Below are positions 25,930 through 40,363 of a stretch of 64,000 nucleotides of DNA, piece after piece. Each line of letters begins with the position of its first letter. Position 1 is the stretch's first letter. The position numbers were made by a program, and so were the translations under genes. Source of the DNA: Sphagnum compactum. Taxonomy: Eukaryota > Bryophyta > Sphagnopsida > Sphagnales. The stretch covers positions 19,096,001-19,160,000 of the forward strand of contig OZ234494.1 of the NCBI GenBank assembly GCA_965153455.1, read 5' to 3'. The notes below the pieces were generated by a model, which saw nothing but the letters and a program-made list of their open reading frames with translations, did not search any database and was not told the origin of the DNA.

Positions 25930-26420
25930 TGATGCTGTTGTGTTTTTGGAATAGTTTTAGAAAGATCATTTGAGTTGTTACAACTTGAGGTTGAAGCAAC
26001 CAAACACCCTAATCAATGCCACCAATTACACCATTCATTTTTGTAGTGCCACCTAAAATGTTATGAAAACATTCATACCATGACCATGAAAAAGCAGAAA
26101 CACATGTGACATTATAAACTTCATGTTCTTCACGATATTTTTGTCACATTTTGGTGATCTTGTGTTGACATTACTTCGAAGTCTACAACACTTCATTCGA
26201 AAATGTTCTGTTCACTTTGTTTGCAAGTTCCTTCCAATCTTTTGCAACTGTAGCTTACCAACTATACTCCCAATGCTTATCCTCCCATAAGTCGATTATC
26301 ATCTCCAATTTGGCATGTGTCCATAGCCTCTTGTCAACTTGAGATCTTTCAAAAAATTGAGGTACCCGTAACATCCCACATTGATAGTTAACCCTCAACC
26401 TTGGGAAGAAGGAGAATTTT
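25930..26420 (-). pseudogene. decayed Myb/SANT-like partner ORF of a PIF/Harbinger element
   Basis: On the minus strand, broken frames read 'RLWTHAKLEMIIDLWEDKHW' followed by 'ATVAKDWKELANKVNRTFSN'. Further on are 'ECFHNILGGTTKMNGVIGGI' type blocks. This is the layout of the trihelix or Myb-like DNA-binding protein that autonomous PIF/Harbinger elements encode alongside the transposase. It faces the transposase relic tail to tail. At least three stops interrupt it. Confidence 0.65.
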
Positions 26421-27418
26421 ATCCTTCCAAAAGATAACCTGTGAATGAACTTGGCAATTTCTCATCCATTTTCGACCTCTAAATAAATTCAATTTTTAAA
26501 AAAAACTTATAGAAAAAAACACAACAAAAAGAAAAACAAGGAAAACAAATTGTATCTTCTAGACTTTCTAGTGTGCTTTGTTGCTTTTTGTTTCGCAACA
26601 ACTTTTTAGTTTTTACTAGGTTAATTGCAAATGTTAAGTTTTCCATCGTTACTTTCACCATATACACTAGTGTATTGATGGTGTGGGGCATCTGTTTTCG
26701 GGTGTTTCGCTGACAGCAAAACAGAGATCACATATGCCTTCTCTCAAGGTGTACATGCCCTGCATTTTTCGCATGTGCCCGAAGAGGCAACTAGTGCACC
26801 ATCCATTCGAAAGCCTTCTACAATTCACTTGTGGATGAACTCCCAATGGAGTTGATGTTAGGTTTCACCTTGCTCATCAATCCTCTAAAGCAATGTTTTT
26901 TTTGTTTTTCAGTTTACTATATTGGAGGCAATATGACGAGCATTCTCTCCAGGCAGATTTTGCTTAACTAATGACATTATTTCAAGGAACTCTCAAAATA
27001 AGTTTTAAAATTGTAACCAATAGACATGAATGTGTGGGACAACTCCTCAAAAAAAAAAAAAAAAAACCCTAATTTAGGTGACTTTTAGATAGGATAATCA
27101 ACGGTTACTATGTAAATAGATGGTTACTATTAGTGTTTGCAAACAAGAAAGCAAATGCTCGTCATCCACATGCGTGTTTTGAGTTTAGTCTTGGCCTGCA
27201 TCTTGAACATCACAACTGGCTTATAAGTAAATTTCTTTGACAGATTCATCTCTCTACATTTGGTGCTCCTCTTTTGCATTCAAGTGAGATCTCATCTCTG
27301 AAGAATGCTCTGAAAAATATGCTATTATTACATCTCATCTCCTTGAATGTAAAGCTTCCAACCTATGTATGTACATACGTTTGTATGTACACATTGCAAG
27401 TGCGAGTAGTTGAACTAC
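26421..27418. other. intergenic DNA, includes presumed 3' UTR of the ankyrin-RING gene
   Basis: AT-rich, with a poly(A) run near 27048. A palindromic word 'tatgtacatacgtttgtatgtaca' lies near 27366-27390. No domain-bearing frame was seen. The last few hundred bases may be the 3' UTR of the minus-strand gene ending at 27419. Confidence 0.55.
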
Positions 27419-30400
27419 TCAAACAGCATATACCCTGATTACCTGCTCAATCGGTGCTCGGCACACAGGGCAGCCCCAATTCTTGGCTTTGATCTCTGAC
27501 AAACAACTCATACAACCTGCAAGATGGCCACAAGGAATGCACACACCTTGAGCTGGTGCATCCCAGCACACTACACATTGGTTTGCGCCATCTTGAGATG
27601 ATGCGGTTGCTGCTGCTGCTGCTGCCGCCTTCTCATTTGATGGTGCAACTGCAGCTAAATCTACTTGAGCTGGTGATGTATCAACAGGAGGGTAATGAAT
27701 TGCACCCACATTGTCACTATTCACTAGAGCTGCATAATCAGCTGGAAGTGGGGGTGCAGATGGTGGTGATGGTAATGATGCGGAAGTTGTTTCTGGTGTA
27801 GGTAATAGCACGTCAGAAGCAGTCGCTTCAGCTACAGGAGAATCCTCAGGTTTCACTTCGGATTCTGAGTCAGGCTGTTTGGACTGTTTTCCAGGAAAAT
27901 CCTGAACCCTGCTTGGTCCAGCTTCTTCATTGGAAGAGGACCAGCCATTATAAGGAGACTGCTGCTTTTCATCAACTCCCCATCCACCAAACTTAGCAGC
28001 AGCATTCTCTGGTGGTGACATTCTAGTCCTTGAATCGGAGGACTCCCCATGCCTCCTATCCTGCACGTTGGTGAGCTCACCTGCTGCTGAGAGCTGCAAA
28101 CCTTCTTCGGTTGCTGTGCGCAGAGATGCATCAATAGCCATCTTCAAGGCCACGTCATCAGGCAACTCCATTTGCATTTGAAGCTTACCAGGACTAGGGC
28201 CTAGTCCTTGATGTGTAGATGTTGAAGAGGCTGATGGTTCTTGAGAGGAGGTCGGCAGGTGCTGCTGCTGCTGGGTCATAGGACGTGTGAGTGCTGACAA
28301 TCCTTGCAAGACAGCCTGTGCTGGCATTCCCGGTACACTCAGCCCTGTTGTGGCCTGCAAAGCCATGAAAAAACTTGTGAGAAATTTAATGTGTGAGAAA
28401 GCCTCATCCACCATCCTGCTGGTATATATGCAACCTGTGTGTGCGTGGATAAAACGGATGGCTCTGGAACACACAATAAAGAGTAATTGGATTGAAGCTA
28501 CCAATTCACTTTCTGAGTGCTGAAGAAAGAGTGAACACTCTTTACCTGTGAAAAACCTCTGCACGCCTTGTATAGGCGCTCCAGTTGCTCCTTGTCACCC
28601 TCCTGCTCTGAAAGGAATTTGTACTTTGATTCTGTGCCAACAGAAACACCCAGGAAGAAAAAAACGTAAGTTTGGCAACCTTGTGGTCAACAAATGGACA
28701 CCCATCATCTATATGCCCATACCCACTGCCTCTTCCATAAAACTCTGATCAACTTCTGTTAACCAAAGGCTTTCTATGCCATCCTCCTTGCAAAATATCC
28801 AACCACAGTGGTGGGCTTATCGTGAAACCATCATCAGTAAAGTCTCTTGACATCTGCAAGAGAACAGTGTAATTTTGTTAAAGTCTTCAGACACCCAAAG
28901 AACTTACTTGTCTTCTTGTCAGTGATGACTAAAACAGGGTCAGCTAAGCTGAACTTTGGTTCCTCCACTTCAGCCTTGGCTAGAGAGATTATGGTTCTCG
29001 GTAATGGAACCTAACACGTGACAAAACACCATCTCACACTGTCAGCTTCACGTCTTCTGACGTCTCTTGTACCTGTTGCTATCCACCAGCACATCCTTAT
29101 GACACTGAAACACTACTGATCTACAGTTGTTTTACTGGCCCACTTCATGCAATTGAGGGGCAACCATGAGACAGTTAACCAGAGACTGAAAACTCCTGAA
29201 TGGACAAGCAAACCTATCCCCTAGAATTTACGAACATTGCAAAATCCAGCAGCATGAGACCCATTTGGCATCTCCAATCCGTTCCAAAGGCTCACCTGCC
29301 ACGACAAGCTGCAGTGTGAGATTACAGCTGAGAACCCAATCCAACTGCATAAAAATCCACCAAGAATACCAGTGCTTGATACAAAGGGCAACCAAGCTAT
29401 CTACATCACAAGGCTGAGCTCAATAACATATCCTGACAGCGCAGCAGCAGCCAAGGGATTCAGGCGTCAGAGACACCAGTTCTACCTGGTGTGCAATTTA
29501 GCAAAATAATCTACCTTTGGGGATTGGTAGATAACAAGCTCAAATCGGGAAGGTCTCCTTGGGTCCAATTCAACTGGCAACACTACAACCCAACTGCATA
29601 CAACCCACAGGTGTCACTTAGTGTATGTGCATCATCTCAAAACTGACCGCTGGCAAAAGTGTTTGCAAAAACTTGTGATTTGCACCTGGGGCCACTGCAA
29701 CAATCACAAGAAAGGAGCGAACTTTAGAAATACACTCTCTACTCACATCTTTTTTGTCACCCATTGAGGAGCAAGTGCTTCCAAAAGCGCAAATCCAGAA
29801 AGTTCCCGCACCATACCACAAAAAAAGCAGATGCGATCCTGCACAGCCAAATTGAACAACAACTCTTCTTAGTTGTCACAGATGCTTCTTGCATTTTGCA
29901 AATGCATATAGATGGGCAGAAGGTATAGATTTTTAAAAAAAGGACTAATGTGTGTATATGAAAGAAAGCACACATATCTCATCATCAAAATGATGGATCG
30001 CATATAAAAATTGCAGAAACAGAGGATTGAAAAGGACCCAAACAAAAGGAAAATTACTATTTACCGAAAAGGAATGAGCACAGAAATAGGGAGTAGCAGC
30101 ATACCTCAATTAAGCGTACCACAGAAGTATGACCACGATTTCGTGCCATATCCAATGGTGTCAAACTATCATCATTCACAGCCAAGGGATCAGCTGCACA
30201 GCAACAATCACCATTTCCCAATAAGTTAGACTGGTACTACAAGCCTCAGAAAACAAGTAAGGATTGCAGCTCTCTAGACTGGGGTGATGTGACTGGCTTA
30301 CCTCCCTTATCAAGCAGTACCCGCACCGTTTTGTCGAGACCACGCTTTGCAGCATGATGTAGAGGCGTACCTCCATGGGTCCCTACAAACAATACACCAA

Positions 30401-30998
30401 AAAAAGCTTTGCCTTGAAACTCAAACAACAAACCACAATTGATGTCTATTTGTCCATCTTCATTGCATGGCAAATCAGAAAAAGAGCATGCATATGCAAG
30501 GATCTGAATGTGAGGTACACACTACACACCAGGTCGATATGCCCTCAGATTGGCTCCAAGAGTAAGGAGCGTTGAAACCATGTCGAGAAGGTCACCTCGT
30601 GTGCAAGCTAGGATAAGAGGTGTCCGGCCTTCCTTGTCAACCCACTGCACACAAAAAAAAACCACATCACAAGCATGCTTTCATTGAGTTTCATGATCCT
30701 GTATTCTGCATTCTTGGCACACAGTGCTATGTTGTTTTTTCCTATGTGAATTTTACTTGGGGTGGGGGTTGGGGGGGGGGGGGGGAGTATTGTGTTTGAA
30801 GATTGTGAAGACTAAAGAGTTGAGTGCATCAAACCACCACCCATCTCTAAGTCTTTGACAGCACTGTGATTCCCTAGTCTTTGATGAATGATTTACCTCC
30901 AATGAAGCTCCCTCTCGACGAAGGGCTTTGACAGCATTGTGATTCCCATTTTGTACCGCTTGGTAGACTTGCTCTTCTTTGGTTTGTCCATTCCCCAT
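27419..30998 (-). CDS. XBAT34/35-like ankyrin-repeat RING E3 ubiquitin ligase
   Basis: Nine exons in transcript order: 30998-30897, 30644-30530, 30382-30302, 30193-30105, 29838-29747, 29593-29515, 29010-28908, 28631-28546, 28354-27419. They join to 560 aa. The start 'MGNGQTKEEQVYQAVQNGN' is the conserved family N-terminus and has Gly2, so N-myristoylation is possible. Ankyrin repeats span about residues 36-125 ('GRTPLILACTRGDLLDMV', 'GGTPLHHAAKRGLDKTVRVL'). A conserved middle domain follows, including 'PSRFELVIYQSPK', 'VEEPKFSLADPV' and 'EQEGDKEQLERLYKACRG'. A UIM-like helix lies at about 313-329 ('DDVALKMAIDASL'), then a Ser/Pro-rich linker. A C-terminal RING at 509-548 has 'CVVC', 'CIPCGH', 'CMSC' and 'CPVC' in order. 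Plant XBAT34/35 proteins are E3 ligases in hormone and defence signalling; the substrate here is unknown. A 5' leader intron acceptor is visible at 31102-31103. Confidence 0.94.
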
Positions 30999-32400
30999 CT
31001 TGTTCTTCTTAGTGGAGCACTCAATCCCTGAGCCTGCTGCAGTGAATTCACCAGCAACAACTCCTCCTCTTCCGCTTGAAAATGGCACTCTCTTTCCAGA
31101 ACTGAAATCACACACAAAAAATCACTTAACCTAATAAAAAGGATGGATTCTTTGACAATTCAACCTCAAAACACCTCAAAACAAACTCTTCCAAAGAGTC
31201 AGTGCTCTTTGTCATCCCTCACGAGAAATTTTCCTCCAGAAAACAATAGCTTGTCTTTCATGCTTCTTCCTTCATGAAACCCAAAAAAGATTATGCTCAA
31301 ACTTCCAGTGTTTGTAGCTAACCCTAACGTTGAATCTGAAGCTAACCCTATCATCAAATCTGAACTCACTGCAGATGAAATGTCTAAATTTCTCCTTCTC
31401 ATAAGAGGGACAAGATGTGCATAAGAATGTCCAACTCCAGTGCAGCTGCAAAAACCTCACAACTCTCCAGCAAATTGCCTGCCTTATTAACAGATGCCAG
31501 ATGATGACTCCATAAGATGGATCATAATCTACACTTACAAACCACCTGAAGCTAAGTTTCCTCTTCAAGTTAGGTATATGCAAAAACTAAGGCAAAACCC
31601 AATGAATACAACAACAGCATCAGACACTAAATTGCATCAAAAAGATAATGCCCAGAGGAGCTTCTTCTTCTTCTTCTTCCTTGATATTGGATCTCTAACA
31701 TAAGTAATTGTGCCAAAGAAAAACAGCAGCAGCTGCTACTGATCCTAGTCTTCCTCTTCCTCTTCCTACTTATTACCATATCAGCTGACATCAATTCTCC
31801 CCCATCCATTCTTCAAATACTGCAAAACATTAAAACCCTAATCCCAACTCTGATGATTCCCATCTTCCCCATCTCGTTCTTGTTTATTGATCTTCTTGTT
31901 CTTCTCTGGGTCTGTGTCTCTCTCACATATCTCTCTCTCTTTCAAACCAAGTCTTTAGGCTATGGCTATGAGAAATATACAGGATTGGCTTTTGTAACTA
32001 GAAATTCATTCTTGCAAGGAAGCTCCCGGGCAAAAAGAAAAAGAAGGAAAAACAAAAAACCCCACATACCTCAGCAGAAGAAGAAGAAGAAGAAGAGTGA
32101 ATCTCTCTGCTGCTGCGTTCAATCTGTTGTCTACTTGCTTGCTTGATCGCTTGCTGCTCCCCCAACAAAAAAACCCACCACTTGCTTGTCTCTCTCTCTT
32201 CTCTTCTGCCACAACAAACCCAACCTTCTCTTCTTCCTCAATTCCTCTCTCTGTGTATGTATTCTTGCTGTCTCTGTCTCTTGTATCTGTCTCTTGTCTC
32301 TATCTCACAATTTGAAGAAATTCGAGGAACCCAAGTTGAGAATTCCAAGTCCCCTGTCGTCTACAATCCCGCGTTGCGACGTTTTCTCGACGAGTGCAAA
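30999..32400 (-). other. 5' leader, leader intron and promoter region of the ankyrin-RING gene
   Basis: On the minus strand a 'gatttcag' acceptor ends at 31102, so 31101-30999 is probably the last part of the 5' UTR behind a leader intron. Further upstream the DNA turns strongly pyrimidine/purine-biased with repeated CTT and TCTC words (31.66-32.3 kb), as in plant leaders. Frames here do not look coding. Confidence 0.5.
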
Positions 32401-32492
32401 AGATCCGCTCCTCTGCTGCGCTCTAGTCTAGTGTGTTGCTCAGAAACTACTGCCCCTTGGACTCCTGGCATTGCACTGGCCACAGATTCTCT

Positions 32493-32500
32493 CCACGTGG
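32493..32500. promoter_or_regulatory. palindromic G-box CCACGTGG
   Basis: A perfect CCACGTGG palindrome, the core recognised by plant bZIP and bHLH factors, lies about 1.5 kb upstream of the ankyrin-RING start codon. It sits just beyond the CT-rich presumed leader. Function is inferred from the motif only. Confidence 0.4.
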
Positions 32501-32521
32501 CACCGCCCCACCTCCCATCTC

Positions 32522-32675
32522 TGAGGTCCAGGTCCATCCATATCATCCATGTCATCCATCCATCCAACTCATTCATTTCATCCATTCATTCCTGGATGAT
32601 TGGTTCATTGATCGATGGAATGGATGGATGGATAAATTGATGGATGGATGTGGATGGATGGATGAATGAATAATG
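32522..32675. repeat. (CATC)n and (GGAT)n degenerate tetranucleotide arrays
   Basis: About 60 bases of 'catccatc' words are followed by about 65 bases of 'ggatggat' words, so the two arms are roughly complementary. They could form a hairpin of about 60 bases per arm. Confidence 0.75.
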
Positions 32676-32969
32676 AAATATCCTTCTTCCACCCATTGAG
32701 GGGAAAAAAAAAAAAACACTAAAACCATATTAAAAAATATAGTAATAATTATATATTTCTGAAATTAGCCCCAAAGGGAAGCCCGGGGGGTGGGGGGGAA
32801 ACCCTAAGAAAAACCCTAAGCAAAAACCCCCCCAAATGTATGATATTTGGGTGCACAATAACACACCCCCTTTTTTTTCATTTTCCTCACTTTCCGACTT
32901 TTTTTTTTAATGCCTTGAAATTTTCATCATTTAAATATTTTACAATTGGATTATTTACAATTTTATGAA

Positions 32970-33016
32970 ATAATAATAATAATAATAATTATTATTATTA
33001 TTATTATTATTATTAG
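32970..33016. repeat. (AAT)n/(ATT)n self-complementary microsatellite
   Basis: A run of 'aat' triplets switches to 'att' triplets, giving a perfect short palindrome. Confidence 0.85.
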
Positions 33017-33426
33017 GGTTTGTGCTCTCTCTCTCTCTCTTTTTTTTTTAAGGAAAAGGAAATTTAGAGACCGAATTTTATCCCTTCAAGTTAGGGTCTC
33101 GTCTCGAGCCATGGAAAAAATATGCTCCCTTTTCTAAGGTCTAAATATCGTCGAACACTGAAAATTTAGAAACATTTTTTTCATACTTATATAACTCCCG
33201 AGTTTGTGGGGCACTAGGGTAGCCTCGTACCACCACCCGTGGTGTGATAATTTGTTTTTTAAAGAGTTCCGAGTATGTCGTTTGTTACACCGCAACCCCA
33301 CATAGGTTTTGTTACGATGCATTTTTCTTGGGGCCTAAGTTATATAGTCCGTATACAAAAGGAAAGTCGCCGGTTTATTAAATTAAGTTTCCTTGGGACA
33401 TACGGTAATGACTATTTTAGGCACAT

Positions 33427-33818
33427 GGGCCCAAAAAGAATAAATCAACCCAACCGGAAAACAAGTGCTTTCTTATTGGTTGTAAGCTCAAAATTGGCCC
33501 CATTGATTTCACACTAGAGCCCGTTAGTTAGGCAAGGGGGCCCAAAAAAAATCAACCTAACCGGAAAACAAGTGCTTTCTTATTGGTCGAAGCTCAAAAT
33601 TGGCCCCATTGATTTCACACTAGAGGCTGTTAGGCGAGGGGGCCCAAAAAATCAACCCAACCGGAACACAAGTGCTTTCTTATTGGTCGCAAGCTAAAAA
33701 TCGACCCCATTGATTTCACACTAGAGCCCATTAGGTGAGGGCCCAAAAGAAATCAAATGCTTTCTTATTGGTCGTAAGCTCAAAATTAGCCCCATTGATT
33801 TCACTCTAGAGCCCGAGC
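33427..33818. repeat. tandem repeat, about 100-bp units, four copies
   Basis: Units begin with 'gggcccaaaa' at about 33427, 33538, 33639 and 33739. Each contains 'aagtgctttcttattggtc', 'cattgatttcac' and 'ctagagcc'. The fourth copy lacks the 'aaccggaa' segment. Further low-complexity, AT-rich DNA follows up to 34.1 kb. Confidence 0.88.
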
Positions 33819-34099
33819 CCAAAAACCCAAGAAAGTAGCAGCCGGCCAATTACATGGGCCTTTCATTGGTTGCCTTTGAATTCTTGGCCTTTGGCTCATG
33901 TAAAGGTGGTCTCCTATCCATTGTGTAATTACCAAAAAAAAAACCCAAATTTCTTGGCCTTTTACCCAAGAGCTCTATCATATTAATTTCATTTGTATGA
34001 TTTTCATGATTAATTAATTAATTAATTAAATTAACTATTCCAAAAAGGTAAATTCCTTTGTATAAATTTGAAATTTATTATTTTTCCATGATTTATTAT

Positions 34100-35390
34100 A
34101 ACATTATAATATGAGGAGTGAAAACCTTAAAACCTTAAACCTTAAACCCTAACCCAAACTTTTAAAACCCTAAAACCTTAAACCCTAAACCAAACGTTCG
34201 CAATTTGATACAACGCGTAGTTTGGTTTGGAATTTGTTGTATATGTGCAAATGGGTTTTGGGTCTATTGCAGAAATATTACTCAAAGGATGGATGGATGG
34301 ATGGATGGTATTGCAAAGTTTAAACCCAGGTCTTAACCCTAAACCCTAAACCTTAAACCCTAAACCTTAAACCCTAACCCAAACTTTTAAAACCCTAGAA
34401 CCTTAAACCCTAAACCAAACTTTCACAATTTGATACAAAAACACGCGTAGTTTGGTTTGGAATTTGTTGTATATGTGCAAATGGGTTTTTGGGTCTATTG
34501 CAGAAATACTACTCAAAGGATGGATGGATGGATGGATGATGGATGGTATTGCAAAGTTTAAACCCAGGTCTAAACCCTAAACCTTAAACCCTAACCCAAA
34601 CTCTTAAAACCCTAAAACCTTAAACCCTAAACCAAACTTTCGCAATTTGATACATCGCGCATTGTTTGGTTTGGAATTTGTTATATATGTGCAAATGGGT
34701 TTTTGGGTCTATTGCAGAAATACTACTCAAAGGATGGATGGATGGATGGATGGATGATGGATGGTATTTGCAAAGTTTAAGTAGGAAATCACTTGTAAAA
34801 ACATTATGAAACCCTAATAAACCCTAACCCTAACTTTTATCATATGAGGAGTGGAAACCTTAAAACCCTAAACCTTAAACCCTAACCCAAACTTTTAAAA
34901 CCCTAAAACCTTAAACCCTAAACCAAACTTTTGCAATTTGATACAACAACACACGTAGTATGGTTTGGAATTTGTTGTATATGTGCAAATGGGTTTTTGG
35001 GTCTATTGCAGAAAAACTACTCAAAGGATGGATGGATGGATGGAAGATGGATGGTATTGCAAAGTTTCAACCCAGGTCTAAACCCTAAACCCTTAAAACC
35101 CTAAACCTTAAACCCTAACCCAAACTTTTAAAACGCTAAAACCTTATACCCTAAACCAAACTTTCGCAATTTGATACAACAACAAGCGTAGTTTGGTTTG
35201 GAATTTGTTGTATATGTGCAAATGGGTTAATGGGTTTTTGGGTTTAGGGTTTAGGGTCTATTGCAGAAATACTCCTCAAAGGAAGGATGGATGGATGGAT
35301 GGATGGATGATGGATGGTATTGCAAAGTTTTTAAGTAGGAAATTACTCGTAAAAACATTATGAAACCCTAATAAACCCTAATCCTAACTT
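34100..35390. repeat. satellite of five 213-295-bp units with telomere-like AAACCCT tracts and GGAT arrays
   Basis: The anchor 'aatttgttgtatatgtgca' occurs at about 34231, 34461, 34674, 34969 and 35202. Each unit carries a block of degenerate AAACCCT/AAACCTT repeats, then 'aatttgatacaac', 'tttggtttgg', 'ggtctattgcagaaa', a (GGAT)3-5 run and 'ggtattgcaaagttt'. Unit 5 also has a TTTAGGG run in the opposite sense at about 35235. The array ends about 130 bases from the stop codon of the downstream gene. Confidence 0.9.
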
Positions 35391-35521
35391 TTAACTTCTG
35401 TCTATATTTTTTTTTGCAAAAATTTCAAATAAAAAACTCAATGAAAGCACCCCAAAACAAAACAGGAAAAAAATAAAAAACACTCGTTGTAGAAAAATGG
35501 AAGGTTGGTTTCAAAGCAAAC

Positions 35522-40363
<4,842 letters not shown>

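Noticed and set aside
29602-29746. Frame reading 'VAVAPGANHKFLQTLLPA' as an exon of the ankyrin-RING gene
   Set aside because: It resembles coding sequence but does not join in phase with exon 5 (which ends in phase 2). The segment at 29515-29593 does join in phase and matches the family ('WVVVLPVELDPRRPSRFEL').
31101-31115. Upstream in-frame extension of the ankyrin-RING protein
   Set aside because: The candidate start is GTG rather than ATG and the frame crosses a clear acceptor at 31102-31103. The conserved 'MGNGQTKEE' start is preferred.
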